Positions 1 through 13,570 of a stretch of 64,000 nucleotides of DNA are shown here, in pieces; positions within the stretch are counted from its first letter, which is position 1; every line of letters begins with the position of its first letter. The notes under the pieces were generated by a model. That model saw only the letters and a list, made by a program, of their open reading frames with translations. It was not told the DNA's origin and ran no database searches. Both the position numbers and the translations under genes were made by a program. The stretch comes from Dolomedes plantarius (Eukaryota > Arthropoda > Arachnida > Araneae > Dolomedidae), in contig OU015490.1 in NCBI GenBank assembly GCA_907164885.2, positions 203,985,661 through 204,049,660 of the forward strand. The letters run 5' to 3'.

Positions 1-216
1 GAGATGATATTGGTTTGATTTTCCCTTTGTTTTGTGCAGCAGTATTTCTCATGTAAATTGTGCTAATCGCCACTGTATACATATTTGTCTAAATATAATT
101 GTTTAGTGAATATTCATAAATGAAATAAGTGCCCCATATATGAGTTAGCATAATGTACTTAATTTTAATTATTTTCTCATTGATATAACTAAATATATGT
201 GTACTTTGTGTTTTAG
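1..216 (+). other. Intron upstream of the first AGO exon seen here
   Basis: AT-rich DNA with no AGO-like open frame. It ends in a pyrimidine-rich tract and the acceptor TTTTAG at 211-216. The exons for the N domain and most of PAZ must lie to the left of the window. Confidence 0.8.
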
Positions 217-288
217 GTGTGCAATATCGTTCCTGGACAAAGATGCATAAAAAAACTAAGTGATCTGCAAACATCTACAATGATTAAG
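217..288 (+). CDS. AGO1: AGO exon 1 of the window (PAZ end/L2)
   Basis: 72 bases, 24 codons, phase 0 at both ends. It follows TTTTAG and is followed by GTAATT. It encodes [16 protein letters not shown] and QTSTMIK, a strongly conserved AGO block at the end of PAZ. Confidence 0.93.
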
Positions 289-3200
289 GTAATTTTTAGT
301 ATTGTTTTTAGTCTTCATTATAATACTGCTGTAATAATACATGTAAGATCTGAATGCCTCAATTTTTGTGCTTTCAATATTTCTATATTAATGCTACCTA
401 ATTGTTATTAAATGCAAATTCAAAATTATTGTAATTATTGTTTTTCCACAGAAAATAGAAAATTACAAAATTCTGATACATCAGGAGGTATATTAAGGCA
501 TGTAAGAAGAAATATTTCATTTATAAAGTTGGAAGCAGTCCTTAAAATAGTGTTTTCTTAAACTTAGAAACAAAGAAAAAAGCTTTTCTGTGAGTTAAAT
601 TTGGACAATTCAATATCATTTATTTTAGGTTAAAATATGAAAGAACTACTAGTGTGATGAACTTGCTATCCCCATGCTTCCATGTATCAAAAGATTTTGT
701 TCTTGTGAGTGGCAACAGCACCATTTGGGGAGTTCAAACGCATTCCCTTGAGTGCGTAGTCAATTTTGGATTTGAGTAGATATCTATGACTACTTTTGGC
801 CGCTTGGGTCTCTTGTAAATTCTTGTAAATATTTATTATACAGTCGATTCCAGTTAATTGGACCACATTGGGACACGATCATTTTGGTCTTAATAACCGG
901 CTGGTCCGATTAAATGAACATGCCTTATGTTGCAAGACGAGATTTGGTCCGATTAACCAGTGGTCCAATTAACCAGAATCGACTGTATTATATTAAATAG
1001 TTTTTTAAATTACTCAGCACGCCGATTTATTGAAGCTTGAATTATGCTGTCCCGGTTATTTCGAACTTAGAAATGAACATTTGATTCAAAGACGAAATAA
1101 CGAGCCCATGAATTCATAGAAAGGTTCCTTGTTAAAGGGTACCAATTTTTAATTTTGTATAAAACTCTGGGAGGGAAATTTTGAAATTTACACTTCAGAC
1201 TCTCTGTTCAAGATATAGCAAATAATATTAGAAATAAGGAATTAAGCAAAAGTAGATAGTTAACTCAATTTAATAAAACTTTTTTTAAATGTCATCTGAA
1301 GGCATATTATGTGATTTCAAATAATTTTTTTTGAAATTTTTAGGCTACTGCAAGGTCAGCCCCTGATAGACAAGAAGACATTAATAAGTTGGTATGTACT
1401 TGATTTTTTACTTTAATTTTTTTCTAAGTTTGTATTTGCTCTTTTGGATTGATTAAAACTTAAAATAACATATTTTTTCCCTTTTAAAGGTTTTAAAGAA
1501 ACCCTTCCTTGATGATCCTTATGTGAAAGAGTTTGATCTACAGATATCAACAACTATGATGGAAGTGAAGGGTAGAATCTTACCTGCTCCCAGGATTCAG
1601 TATGGAGGAAGGGTAAATTGTCAAAAAATATTTTATTCTCCATTATATGGCTTGTCTGTCATTATTCATTTCTTCTGAATATTTATATCAGTTTTCAGAC
1701 AGAGATTTTCGCATTAAAAAATTATTAGTCCGCACCTAATTAATGCATTCAGAGAAATTAGGATTAAAAACATACAAAATTTTTAAAAGCCATTAGAATG
1801 ACTAACTATTCTTACAAAGTATAAAATTGTTGAAAAAATCTGAAGTACTTAGAGTTATTTTCAGTTTGCTGATCCAGAATGTATATGATAAATTAAAAAG
1901 CTACGTAGTTGAAATAAAAGAAGTACTTAGTTTGTTATATAACTGTATCTGCATAAAAGAAAATTATTGGACAACAAAAGACAATGAGGTTTTTTCTAAT
2001 AATTATTTCCTTCTTCTAAAGCAGTGGTTCCCAACTGGTGGTCCATGAGAACCTCGGGAGTAGTCCGGTACCATATATAAAAAAGTTGCCAAATAAATGG
2101 GGATTTTGAAAGAAATGTTCGCTGAACTAGATGGGCTGAATATATCCGATGACTATTAGGTGTTGAATTAAAATTTGTTAAAAGGTTAACAATTATTTTA
2201 TCATTAAAATATAATACGTTAGAATGTGAATACGTTAATCCTGTATCTCTTTTGCCTGAGGGATATTCTTAACCCTCCATACCCCTCGGAAGGTTTCCCC
2301 CCCCCCCCCCTCAAGTTGGTAGGGAATGGTGGTGGTCCGCACATGGTTCAATTTCTAGTTTAGTGGTCCACAAACTTCTATGGGTTGGGAACCACTGTTC
2401 TAAAGATACAATTTCTATGAAGAGTTCAGTTAGTATATTTAATTATTCTATATTCTTTCTAGCCTAAAATTATGGTTGTATTTACCCTTTTTGATTCAAA
2501 AACAGGAAATTGAAGTACTAAAAGTCTTTATTCAATCAAGTTTAATTTTCTTAAATGATGACATATTTCTGTCTGTATATTTGCAATATCATGGCCAAAG
2601 ATGTGTACATTGCTGAATGGTCACTCAGTGCTTGGAGTTTGTAAGAGCTTAAAGTATTAGACTTTTAGTGTAGAATAAAGGAGGGAGAGATTTTTATCTC
2701 AGTTATATGCCACTTGGGAGAAATGCTTCCTATGGACAAAATTGGTGGCCTAGTTGGCAAGAGCAGCAGGCCAGTGATCCCTAGTTCGATGCTTGTCACT
2801 GCAAATCCACCACCATGTTCACTAATGGTTGCCGGGGCACGTAAAATAAGGTGTGACTGCAGTGTCCTCCAAGTCCTCAAATTTACCTCTGGAGGTTCAG
2901 GGTCAAGTGTTCTGGTCTTGTCACTTGACTTGGTTCAAAATTATGGGACCGGTCATTTAGCAAAGTCGGACTCTGACCCTCGTGGTGCTAATTCAAAAAC
3001 AGGAGCTGCACCTTCATCGCCCATAGTCTTCGAGAATTGATCTAATGTAGCTGTCGGTCAAGTGGCATAAGCAACAACAACAAAATTGTTCAAAATGAAA
3101 ATAGCTATTTACTTCACTTGCCAGGGAAAACATGCTAAATTTTCCCTTTAAATATTTTAGAAGGTATGAAAAAAAATCTTAATTTTTTCCCTACCATGTA

Positions 3201-6200
3201 AAGTAAATGCATTATTCACTCTCATTTGAAAGTCTTCTACAAAAGGTATTCCTCCTCTGTGGTGCTTAGGTGCGTTCAAATTCTCTTCTCTTCCTCAATT
3301 CTTTGGAGATACAGATTTTATTTTGTGTGCATAGGTATTTGTGAATGTAAATTTGCAAATTTTGTGTTTACCAAGCATTTAATGTTTGTTATGTTTTTAT
3401 TCTAGACTCGCCAGCAGGCCACACCTCATCAGGGTGTCTGGGATATGCGTGGAAAGCAATTTCACACTGGCATAGAAATAAGAGTTTGGGCAATTGCGTG
3501 CTTTGCTCCTCAACGCAGCTGCAGAGAAGATGCCTTAAGGTGATATAAAAATTTCTTTTGTACATTGATAAAATTGGAAATAGCTCTTGCTATGAGGGTG
3601 TGGCTCAACGCATTTTTCATAAACACAGTATCTATATGTGTAACAGTACAGTCGAACCCCATTATAACGAACTTCAAGGGACCAAAGGTTTTGTTCACTT
3701 TATCCAGTGGTTTGCTATATCTGAACTGTTAAGAAAAATGTTAAGAGTTCACAAAATGTATAACTCATTAGTTGCAGTGTGCATTCAATATTGATGTATT
3801 AAAAAATGATAAAATCTATTAACAGTGATCATTAATGATTTAAATTGACTAAAATTGATTACATTAAACTGACACAATCTATATATTTAAGTTGCTAAGC
3901 CGACTTTTTGGGCAGTCCGTGAGAGAAAACTACTGCATCCTTTTACTTCATTTTGCTTTTAAACGAAAGATTGTAATCTGTAGATTTGTCAAATTTGGTT
4001 TTTGTAACAGCAATTTCTATTAATTAGCGATAATTTACAATTAAAAAGTGATTACTGCGCATGCTCAGTGACATTTTTACATTTGGCTTTAGAAACTCAC
4101 TGTTTCTGCGCATACTCAGTGACATATTTTAATGATAAACACATTTATTCCGAGGAAGCCTCTCTAGATGTCTCTTCCATTTTTATTTTTATGATAATTA
4201 TGTTTGTGAAATATAAGATTAAACCTGATGGAAATTGTTTATTTCGAGCTGTTTAATTAGTGATAATTTACAGTTAAAAAGAATTGCTTTCTGCGCATGC
4301 TCAGTGACATTTTAAAATCTGGCTTTAGATACTCACTATGCACGAGGCCGCTTAAACAGATTAATTTGTTTCTGCGCATTATCATGATTTTCAACATTTG
4401 GCAATGCTTTGTTGAGTATAATTTGTGTATTAGTGCATTTATTTACTATATAGCCGTCATGTTTTGACGGGTACCAACTAGTACTAATTAAATTACATAC
4501 AATAGGAAAATGGGGGAGGCCAAAATTTTCGTTTGTTATATACCAGGTTTGCTATAATGGGGTTCAACTGTATACAGAAGATTCAAATCTCTACATTATG
4601 GGCAGTAACAATTATAGCACCTGCCTGTAAAATTATGGAGTCATTTGCTTTGTCTAAAAGTGTAATCAACTTCTACACTTTTTTGAGGCATTTATGGTAA
4701 GAGTAGGTTCAAGATTAATGCAGAACAAGCCACAGGTATATTAATTTTGTGTTAGAACATGAAAATGGTATGGAGTAGAACTTTTTTACTCTAGAATCAT
4801 TAATTCAGATCTTTCAGGAATTCTTGTGTAGGAAAAAGTATGAGCTACAAATATATAGAGTTAAAATTGACAGCTTTTTATAGAGTAATTTCACTTAAAG
4901 AAATGCATTATTAACAGCATATTTATTTGTTTTATATTAGTTTTATTGAGCTCCTTAAAAAAAATAAATAATAATAATAACAACCCTTGATCTATGACTA
5001 CTGTTGATCAAGATATATTGCAAGTAATAGATTATTAATCTATATACACTAGTTTTCAAAAAATTAAGGAAAAATCACAAAAAGAGGGATAACATGTTCA
5101 AAACTAGGCTAATCTGTTTAAAATTTGAATATGTTGTTAAGTAAAAGGTGCTGAACAATACTACATTACGCAAAATAGTGGTGCTGCAGTCAGAATATGT
5201 CATGTTCGAAGAGCATAAAAGTGCATGTCTCAGAGCAAGGCAACAATTGTCGCTGTGATGCTGAGATTAGACATCTGGCATAGCCAAATTGTAACAATGA
5301 CCTCCAGGAGGCATCATTTGACCGAAGAACTGTGGTGGCGAGCTATTGGGAGACTAGAGGTAGGACAAAGTCAGACAGAAGTGGTCAGATGGCTAAATGG
5401 GAGAACATCTGTGGTTCATAGACTTTGGCAACATTTTCTAACCATGGATTCGGCATCCAGCAGGTTCAGCCGAGGACGGCCATACGCTACGACGAATGCC
5501 GATGAGCGATATTTGTCATTATGTGCCCAAAGGAATAGAACCGCAACTCCGTCTGAACAGATCCTCCCTCTCTGCAAGCTCCGGAAGGTTGGTATCTGAA
5601 GTTCAGTGGATGCCGGTAGATAAAGTGTATTAAATTATACGTGAAATTGAAGTAGCAGGCATAAGTTTAAAAAAAAAACCAAAGTTTATTTAATCACTAA
5701 ACTTCATAAAAACAAAAACTTGAAAAAACATATTATTACAACGAAGTAAAAATGAAAAAGAACAAACACAACCAGCGTGAGAAGCCGTCGGCAAGTAACT
5801 TACATTCGAACAAAAATTCGTCAACTACCCGGATCTAAGATTTGCATACACATGTTGCCAACTGTCCAACATCATCTTTAAACAAACGATTTATACCGCT
5901 GCCGTAATGACGTCATATCAAATTACGATCGCGGTCTGTACTACGTCACCACACCGGCGATATTATGAGTCGATGACGCTGAACAGAGACAAAGTATAAA
6001 TATATATATTATTTTAGTATATGCAAACGACAGATCACGGCGTAGTCAACAAGCTTTCCGGCGTCGAGAAAAATATGACACTCTTTCCTAACAATGGCCC
6101 GCCTCTCGACGTCGTAAAGCATTCCAAAAAAAAAAAAAATATATAAACACATTATATTTTCAACTTTGCAATATATTTGCTAATTCAGTTTAAATAAAAA

Positions 6201-9200
6201 CACATTTTAAACATTAACTTGAATCATTTACACTGTGCAAATACAATTCTTAAAATATTCAAGTGATATAAAGAAAAACTTTTTTTAAATACACAATCAA
6301 AAATTACTACTCAATATTCTTCACAATTCAGTTTCATAATATATTTACAACACAGTGCAAACATTTAATTTAATAAGTAAAGAAATGAATTTGGTTCTTC
6401 CTAGAGACACTGACTCTGAACACTTCAAGTTTATCAGCTGAATTTCTGAATCTTTCACCTTCTTAACACTAAATTAAAACACAGACAAATATTTGAGTCA
6501 CAAAAATAATTTTGCCACGAACCCACACAGGAGAACTTGGGACTTTTAAACTTGAATAGAAAATGTATATTCAAGATACAAAAACCACTCTGCACACAGC
6601 ATAATTGTGGAGAAAAATGTCATAGATCAACAAGTGATATCTGGACTTTTATACTTATAACAAAAATTTAAATTAAACAAAAACTTTGTCACAAAAGTTC
6701 TTTAACCCTTCTTTCGTTAAAGGTTTCGTAAAAATGTCGGCCAAATTCCTTTTAGTGTTCACATACTTAAGTTGAAAGCATCTTTCGAAAAGTAAATTTC
6801 TAATAAAATGAAGCTTGATATCTATGTGTTTTGTGCGATTATTTTCGATAGGCGATTTTGAGAAATCTATCGCAGCCATATTATCACACCACAAAATATT
6901 TTCTTGTATAGCATCAGGAATTGCTTCTTTCTTTTGACATTCTTCTAAAACTCGGGAGAGCCACATCAATTCCTTGCTTGCTTCTGTCAAGGATATAAAT
7001 TCACTTTCCATTGACGATAACGAAACACTTTTCTGTTTAAAGGTTCGCCATTGGATTGGAATTTCAACTATCAAGGCTATACAACCTCCAACTGATACTC
7101 TGTCATCTCGGTTTGAGGCGAAATCAGCATCTGAGTACACATGCAACTTTAAACTATTGATATTGTGAAGGTTTAATTTTAGTTGCCGAGTAGAGAAAAC
7201 ATAACCCAGAAGTTTTAGTAATGCATTCCAGTGAGTTTTTCCCGGATTGCTTTGATACTGGGATAACAAATTTACTGAGAAACTAATATCAGGACGTGTT
7301 CTTCCAGCTATGAAAGATAAACATCCGATTAAACTTCTATATGGAAATTTTCCCATTTCAACTCTTTCTTCTGTTTGAGGACATTGGGATTTTGACAAAA
7401 ATACCCCTTTTGAAATAGGAAGTGAATTTATAGGTGGTTTAAATTTGTCAAACCTTTTCCATACTTTCTCAATGTAAGTAGTTTGATTGATAGTTAACTT
7501 TTTGTCTTTTTCTTCAAATTGAACTCCAAGTAACATTTTTGTTTCACCGAGGATTTTCAGTTCAAGTTTCTTCTCTAATTTCCCGATAATTAGCTTTATG
7601 AATTTTTCATTCTTCCCAATCAACACAATATCGTCTACATAAAGTAGTAAAATAACGTTATTTTCATAGATGTAAACGCAGTTTACCCAGGAAATCTTTA
7701 TGAAACCAATTGATTCTAACACGTCTTGTATCTCGTAAAACCACTCACGGGCACTCTGGTGAAGTCCGTAAAGAGCTTTTTTTAAGAGACAAACGTAATC
7801 CGGTTTATCTTGATTTAAAAATCCTGGAGGTTGCTTCATATAAAAGGTTTCTGAAAGGGGGGCATACAAATATGCGTTTTTTACGTCTAGTTGACAATGC
7901 TTCCACTTTAAGTTGCTTACAAATATGGCAAAGAAGAGTCTGATGATTGTAAAGTTGACCACTGGGCTGAAAACCTCGTCGTAACTTTCGCCTTTATGCT
8001 GTCGAAAACCTTGGGCTACCAAACGAGCTTTAAAGGAAACAATTTTATTCTTGCTGTCTCGTTTTGTCGTGTAAACCCAACGACTACCGAGAATTTTCGT
8101 CTTATCAGGTTTTGGTACTAATTCCCATACTTTACGCTTCTTCATCATTAAAATTTCTTCTTCCATTGCCTTGAACCAGTCTTCCGCTTCAGGCTTTCTC
8201 AGGGCTGAATTGTAACAACTTGGGATTTCTACGTCTAGTCAGGCACTACTCGTACTTGCTACGACATTACTGGTTTCATCTCTAGACTTTACTTCCCCGC
8301 TGAATGTATCGTTTGTACTAAATGAAAAGTCTGATTCGTTATACTTAATATTATGCGACTTGCAGTAATTTTCCACATCATTGTATGACCTCAGCCTTGA
8401 TTTCGTACCCTTTATTTTATAATATATATCATTTCGAGATCCGTCTTTCCTTGGTACGGCTGTTCGAACCCATATTATTTCATTTTTCTTAGTGGATTCT
8501 TTTGAACTTGAATTTCGATCTTCTGATTCTGATTCTGACTCAGATTCTGAATGTTTCAGGTCTTCCGTCGAACTTTCATACTCTGAATCGGAATCGCTTT
8601 CATTATCAATCTTAAAGTAGATTTTCTTCGGTTCAGATTTTCTACACTCCTTCTTGCAAGTGCTTTCTTTACCTGGTTCCAGTACGCTACCACTAGCGCT
8701 TTCCTTTTCAAACTTGACATTAAGTGTTTCTACTAGTTGTCTGTCTTCGGGAATCCAGATTCGATAACCCATAGTCTTCATTGCGTATCCCACGAGAATA
8801 CCCTTCTTGGCCCTCATCTGTAATTTTGATCTTCGTTGTTTAGGAGCACTAACGTAGGCAATAGTTCCGAACGCTTTCAAATGTTTCACAGATGGTTTTC
8901 TCCCGCCATAAAGCTCGAAGGGGGTTTTGGTCTGGCCGTCATGACAAACTCTGTTACGTGTGTACGTAAAGTGTAATAGCGCTTCAGCCCAAAATCCTTC
9001 ACTTAAATTTGCGTCTTTTAGGAGAGTTTTTACAGCGTCCATAGCAGTGTAATTATACCGCTCACTCACCCCATTCTGTTGAGGCGTGTACGTGTTGGTG
9101 TGCTCGTGATTGATGCCAAGCTCGTCGAGATATTTTTCGAATTGAGAACTGCAATACTCGAGGCCGTTGTCAGACCTAACTGTGACAACTTTCGAATTTA

Positions 9201-12200
9201 GAAATCGTTCAGCTCTTACTTGATAACGCTTAAACGTTTCAAACACTTCAGATTTTTCTTTTAATGGAAAAACAGTGACTTTACGACTGAAGTCATCTAT
9301 TATTGTTAAGAAATACCGATGGCCTTCTCTTGATTTTGTGGGCAGAGGCCCGCATACATCTGTATGAAGCAACTGGAGGGGTTTAGTGGATCTTATTCCT
9401 GATATCGATTTGTGTGATATTTGTCGCGACTTAGCAATTTTACAAACTTCACACGACAGTTCTTTATGTTTTAATCCTGGTAGATCTCTAACGCTATTGT
9501 GCTTACTGGTATTCACAATTTGTTTCGTGTTTATATGGGCAAATTTTCTATGCCACTCTTTTAGATCTCCACCTATTGCGTATGCTTCATTCTCTTTAAA
9601 TTTAGGATACTTGGGGTGAAGAAAATATAATCCATTAGTTAGCTTCGCTTCAAATTCGAATCTTCCATGTTCGTCATTTACGACAATTTTTCCATTCCCT
9701 CCTATAAATGTTTTCCCTTGACTGTCAAGTTGTTTACCCGATATCAGATTTCTTCGTAGTTTGGGAGAGTACAGGACATCGGAAAGGATTATTTTCCGGT
9801 TATTTATAAACAATACTACGTCACCTTTTCCCTCAACTGGAAAAGTTAGACCGTCTATGGCTACTGACATCCTTGTGTTGGTAACCTTTTTAAAGGTGGA
9901 AAATAGGGATTTGTTACATGAAAAATGGGAACTTGCACCTGTGTCAAAAAGCCACGTTTGTTTATTATATTTTACATCTTCAATATTGTTCACCAGTTCT
10001 GTCAGGTTATTCTTTGGTTTTCTACCTTTGGATCCCCCGCCTATCTTCTGACTATTATTGTTAGAGTTCTGATTTGCACTAGAAACATCTTGTTTCGGAA
10101 ATTTAACTCTGCAAGAGGCTATTAAGTGACCCACCTTTCCACAACGAAAGCACTTCCGTTTTTCCCCTTCTGTTATCGTATTCTGATATTTTCCGCCTTT
10201 ATATTTCTGGCTGTGTGAGGGGTTTTTCCTTGCTCTTGAGTAGTTAATTTCTGTTTCTCCTACATCCCGTCTGCTTTGCTTTAGCCTAGCTTCTTCCGCT
10301 ATTAATTCGCTTATAACATTAGCTGGGGTAAATTTCACGTCATTCCACCTGTAAATTGCTTGCACTATTGCTGCAAATTCTGGGGGTAAACATCTAATAA
10401 GTTGAAAAGCATGATTCCAATCATCTGGCTTTTTCCCCGCCTCAGCTAATTTGTTTACAAGGCTTTGGAGCCGAGCTCCGAACAAACCTATCTCTTCTCC
10501 AGGTTCTAAACGACATTGGAAAAACTGGTCCATAAGACCGATAATTCTTGCTCTAGAATCTGGCAGAAAATGGGCTTTAAGCGTATCCCATGCAATTTTA
10601 GGGTCATCAATATCATGTAGTAAGGAACGATACTCTTCAGTTACATGTAAATATATAACACTAAATCCCTTATTACGTCGGGAGCAAAAGTTTCTTACCT
10701 CCTTAGCACTCGCACCTTCAGGAGGAGCTTTTTCGGTACCTTGAGTAATATCCCAGGCATCACGCTCGATTAAAAGCACTTTTACATCTTGTGCCCAGGA
10801 ATCATAATTTTCAGGTCCGAGAGGCTTGATGACTACTTCCATATTCATTTATAGTAGGAAAAACCAATAATGTTCCTTAATACTTGATGAACAACTGCTG
10901 CAAAAAGTTCTTTAAACAAAAATTCACCCAAAATATTTCTTCACGACCAGCATATTAAATGGAGTCGGCGATATTAATTTTCATAGCTCCGTAGAGACCG
11001 GCAACTCTCATCGATGTAGTCGTCTGATATCAGGGGCCCGCCGTCTTTGATAACTTTATACTTTTAACTTCTTTCACGTTGCACTTCTACTGGCTTAAAC
11101 AACGTTCCTCGGCCCATAACCCATGAAGTTCAGTGGATGCCAGTAGATAAAGTGCATTAAATTATACGTGAAATTGAAGTAGCAGGCATAAGTTTAAAAA
11201 AAAAAAACCAAAGTTTATTTAATCACTAAACTTCATAAAAACAAAAACTTGAAAAAACATATTATTACAACGAAGTAAAAATGAAAAAGAACAAACGTAA
11301 CCAGCGTGAGAAGCCGTCGGCAAGTAACTTACATTCGAACAAAAATTCGTCAACTACCCGGATCTAAGATTTGCATACACATGTTGCCAACTGTCCAACA
11401 TCATCTTTAAACAAACGATTTATACCGCTGCCGTAATGACGTCATATCAAATTACGATCGCGGTCTGTACTACGTCACCACACCGGCGATATTATGAGTC
11501 GATGACGCTGAACAGAGACAAAGTATAAATATATATATTATTTTAGTATATGCAAACGATATATGCAAACGACAGATCACGGCGTAGTCAACAAGCTTTC
11601 CGGCGTCGAGAAAAATATGACACTCTTTCCTAACAGTATCAACGTCAACCGTATGTAGAAGGCTTCCTGAAGGTGGTCTTTTTGTGAGGCGACCAGCCAT
11701 TTGCGTCCCGCTCACGTCATGCCATAGGCAGGAACATTTGCAGTGGGCACGTCAGCATGTCTACTGTACGCGTGATAATGGGGGCTGTTCTCTTTACGGA
11801 AGAGTCCAGGTTTAGCCTCCAAAGCGATAGTAGGTGTATTTTGATTTGGAGAGAACCTGGAACTTGTTTTGATCCATCACACATCCGTGAAAGAGATTCA
11901 TATGGATAAGGCAATGTCTGTGTTTGGGGTGGTATCACTTTGGGTGGATGCACAGACCTCCATGTCTTTCCCCGTGGAAATGTGAATGCTCAGAGATGAC
12001 ATCCTTGATGCTTATGTGCACCCTTATGCCGGGGCAATAGGTGATGCTTTCGTGCTACAGGACGATAATGCGAGATCGCACAGGACTCGCATCGTGGATG
12101 CTTATCTTGAGCAGGAAACAATTCAACGCATGCAGTGGCCAGCTCGATCACCGGACCTGAATCCTATCGAGCATCTTTGGGACGCTTTAGGATGACGTTT

Positions 12201-13474
12201 AGCTGCTCTTAATCCTCCTCCTAGCACCCTAGCCACGCTTTCAACTGCTTTGCAAGAGCAATGGCTCTCACTTCCAACCGAACTCATAGACCGCATAATT
12301 GAAAGCATCACTCATCGCTGTATGTGCTGTATTGCTCTCGGGAGGATCATACGCCTTATTAAAGGTACTTTTCCTATACCAAACTGACACATCCGATTTG
12401 TTCATTGTATACATATGCTAGTTTCTATAACACCATAATTGTCTGGTGATTTCTTTTCATGCTATTTTATACCTACCTATGTGTTGTATAATGTGTATAA
12501 GTTTCATTAAATTCTACGCGTAACTTTTTGAGTAATCGCTATTTTTGTAACCTTTCCTTAATTTTTGATAACCAGTATATATAAAACAGTTCCATGACTG
12601 ACTGACTGACAGATAACGCACAGACCAAACCGCTAGACTTAAAGGGTTGAAATTTTGCATGGCTATTCTTCTTATAGTCTACGGGTGCACTAAGAAAGAT
12701 TTTTGAAAAATCAATCTTAGATTTTTTAAAAATTAAATTTTTAAGCTGTTTTTGTAACTTTTTTTAAGTTTGCATTTAAAATAATAATCTGGGGGTTATA
12801 AAATTTATTTCACGAGAAAGGTCATAAAAGTTCCTTTAAAATGAAACCTTTTTCGAATCTTTACTTCCATTTTCTGATTTTTGGTCAATTTTTAAAGATT
12901 AATTTTTGGATTTTAATTTATTAAATGCTGATCACCTGGTTTCTTTTCTTTTTATGATACTTTAAATTCTTCTCAAAATATTTGGTTAATGTGTGAAAGT
13001 TATTTTAGGTGTGTATTGATGTGTGTGTTTAATTTTTGTGATTAGGGCCTTCACTCAACAACTGCAGAAGATAAGTAATGATGCTGGCATGCCTATTATT
13101 GGTCAACCATGTTTCTGCAAGTATGCTACTGGACCAGATCAAGTGGAACCCATGTTTCGATATCTTGTTGAAAGTTTTAGTGATTTGCAACTTGTGGTGG
13201 TTGTGCTGCCTGGAAAAACACCTGTATATGGTGTGTAATGATTATTTTTCCCCCTATTTCTCAGTTTATTATTATTATTATCATTATTATTCTTATATAG
13301 GGTTCCTGCTGAACTGTAAAATTAAAGTCTTAAAACTGCCTAAACGTTTAAAATAATTTTCAAAAGTATATATACTGCCGATTCCAGTTAATCAGACCAT
13401 ATCGGGACACTATCATTTTGGTCCAAATAAGTGGCTGATCTGATTAACTGGTGGTCCAATTAACCAGAATCGAC

Positions 13475-13570
<96 letters not shown>

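Larger units (their letters stand above)
5597..11635 (-). mobile_element. Ty1/copia LTR retrotransposon, nearly complete, antisense to AGO
   Basis: About 6.04 kb, bounded by two LTRs that begin TG and end CA, with a 5-bp target duplication GTATC (5592-5596 and 11636-11640) in the Tc1 transposase. It has, in element order (right to left): 5' LTR, half-tRNA primer site, leader, a Gag-protease-integrase ORF, a single TGA, an RT-RNase H ORF in the same frame, a 3' untranslated part (6094-6672) and 3' LTR. The two LTRs differ by only four base changes, a 13-base duplication and an A-run length, so insertion was recent. Confidence 0.95.
5225..12387 (+). pseudogene. Tc1 transposase, disrupted
   Basis: A DDE transposase that would cut and rejoin the element ends in the nucleus. 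The first part (5225-5596; a better start is the ATG at 5297) has the helix-turn-helix region [19 protein letters not shown] and ends at the copia insertion. After the copia element, reading resumes at 11641 with [17 protein letters not shown] and QWARQHV. The first catalytic aspartate appears changed (FTEESRF in place of FTDESRF, near 11800). A frame change follows, then 11986-12195 encodes [10 protein letters not shown] (second D) and [17 protein letters not shown] (E). A TGA at 12193-12195 replaces an arginine codon; the same frame runs on to 12387. Dead on several counts. Confidence 0.85.
5047..12577 (+). mobile_element. Tc1-like transposon, split by a copia insertion
   Basis: The ends are inverted repeats: CACTAGTTTTCAAAAAATTA on the left and, read inverted, TACTGGTTATCAAAAATTAA on the right, with TA outside each. 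Without the copia element and one copy of its target duplication the transposon is about 1.5 kb, a normal Tc1 size. It holds a transposase pseudogene on the + strand. Confidence 0.85.

Noticed and set aside
2665..3040. Overlapping open frames on both strands near 2.7-3.0 kb
   Set aside because: They lie mostly across the SINE, which is non-coding.
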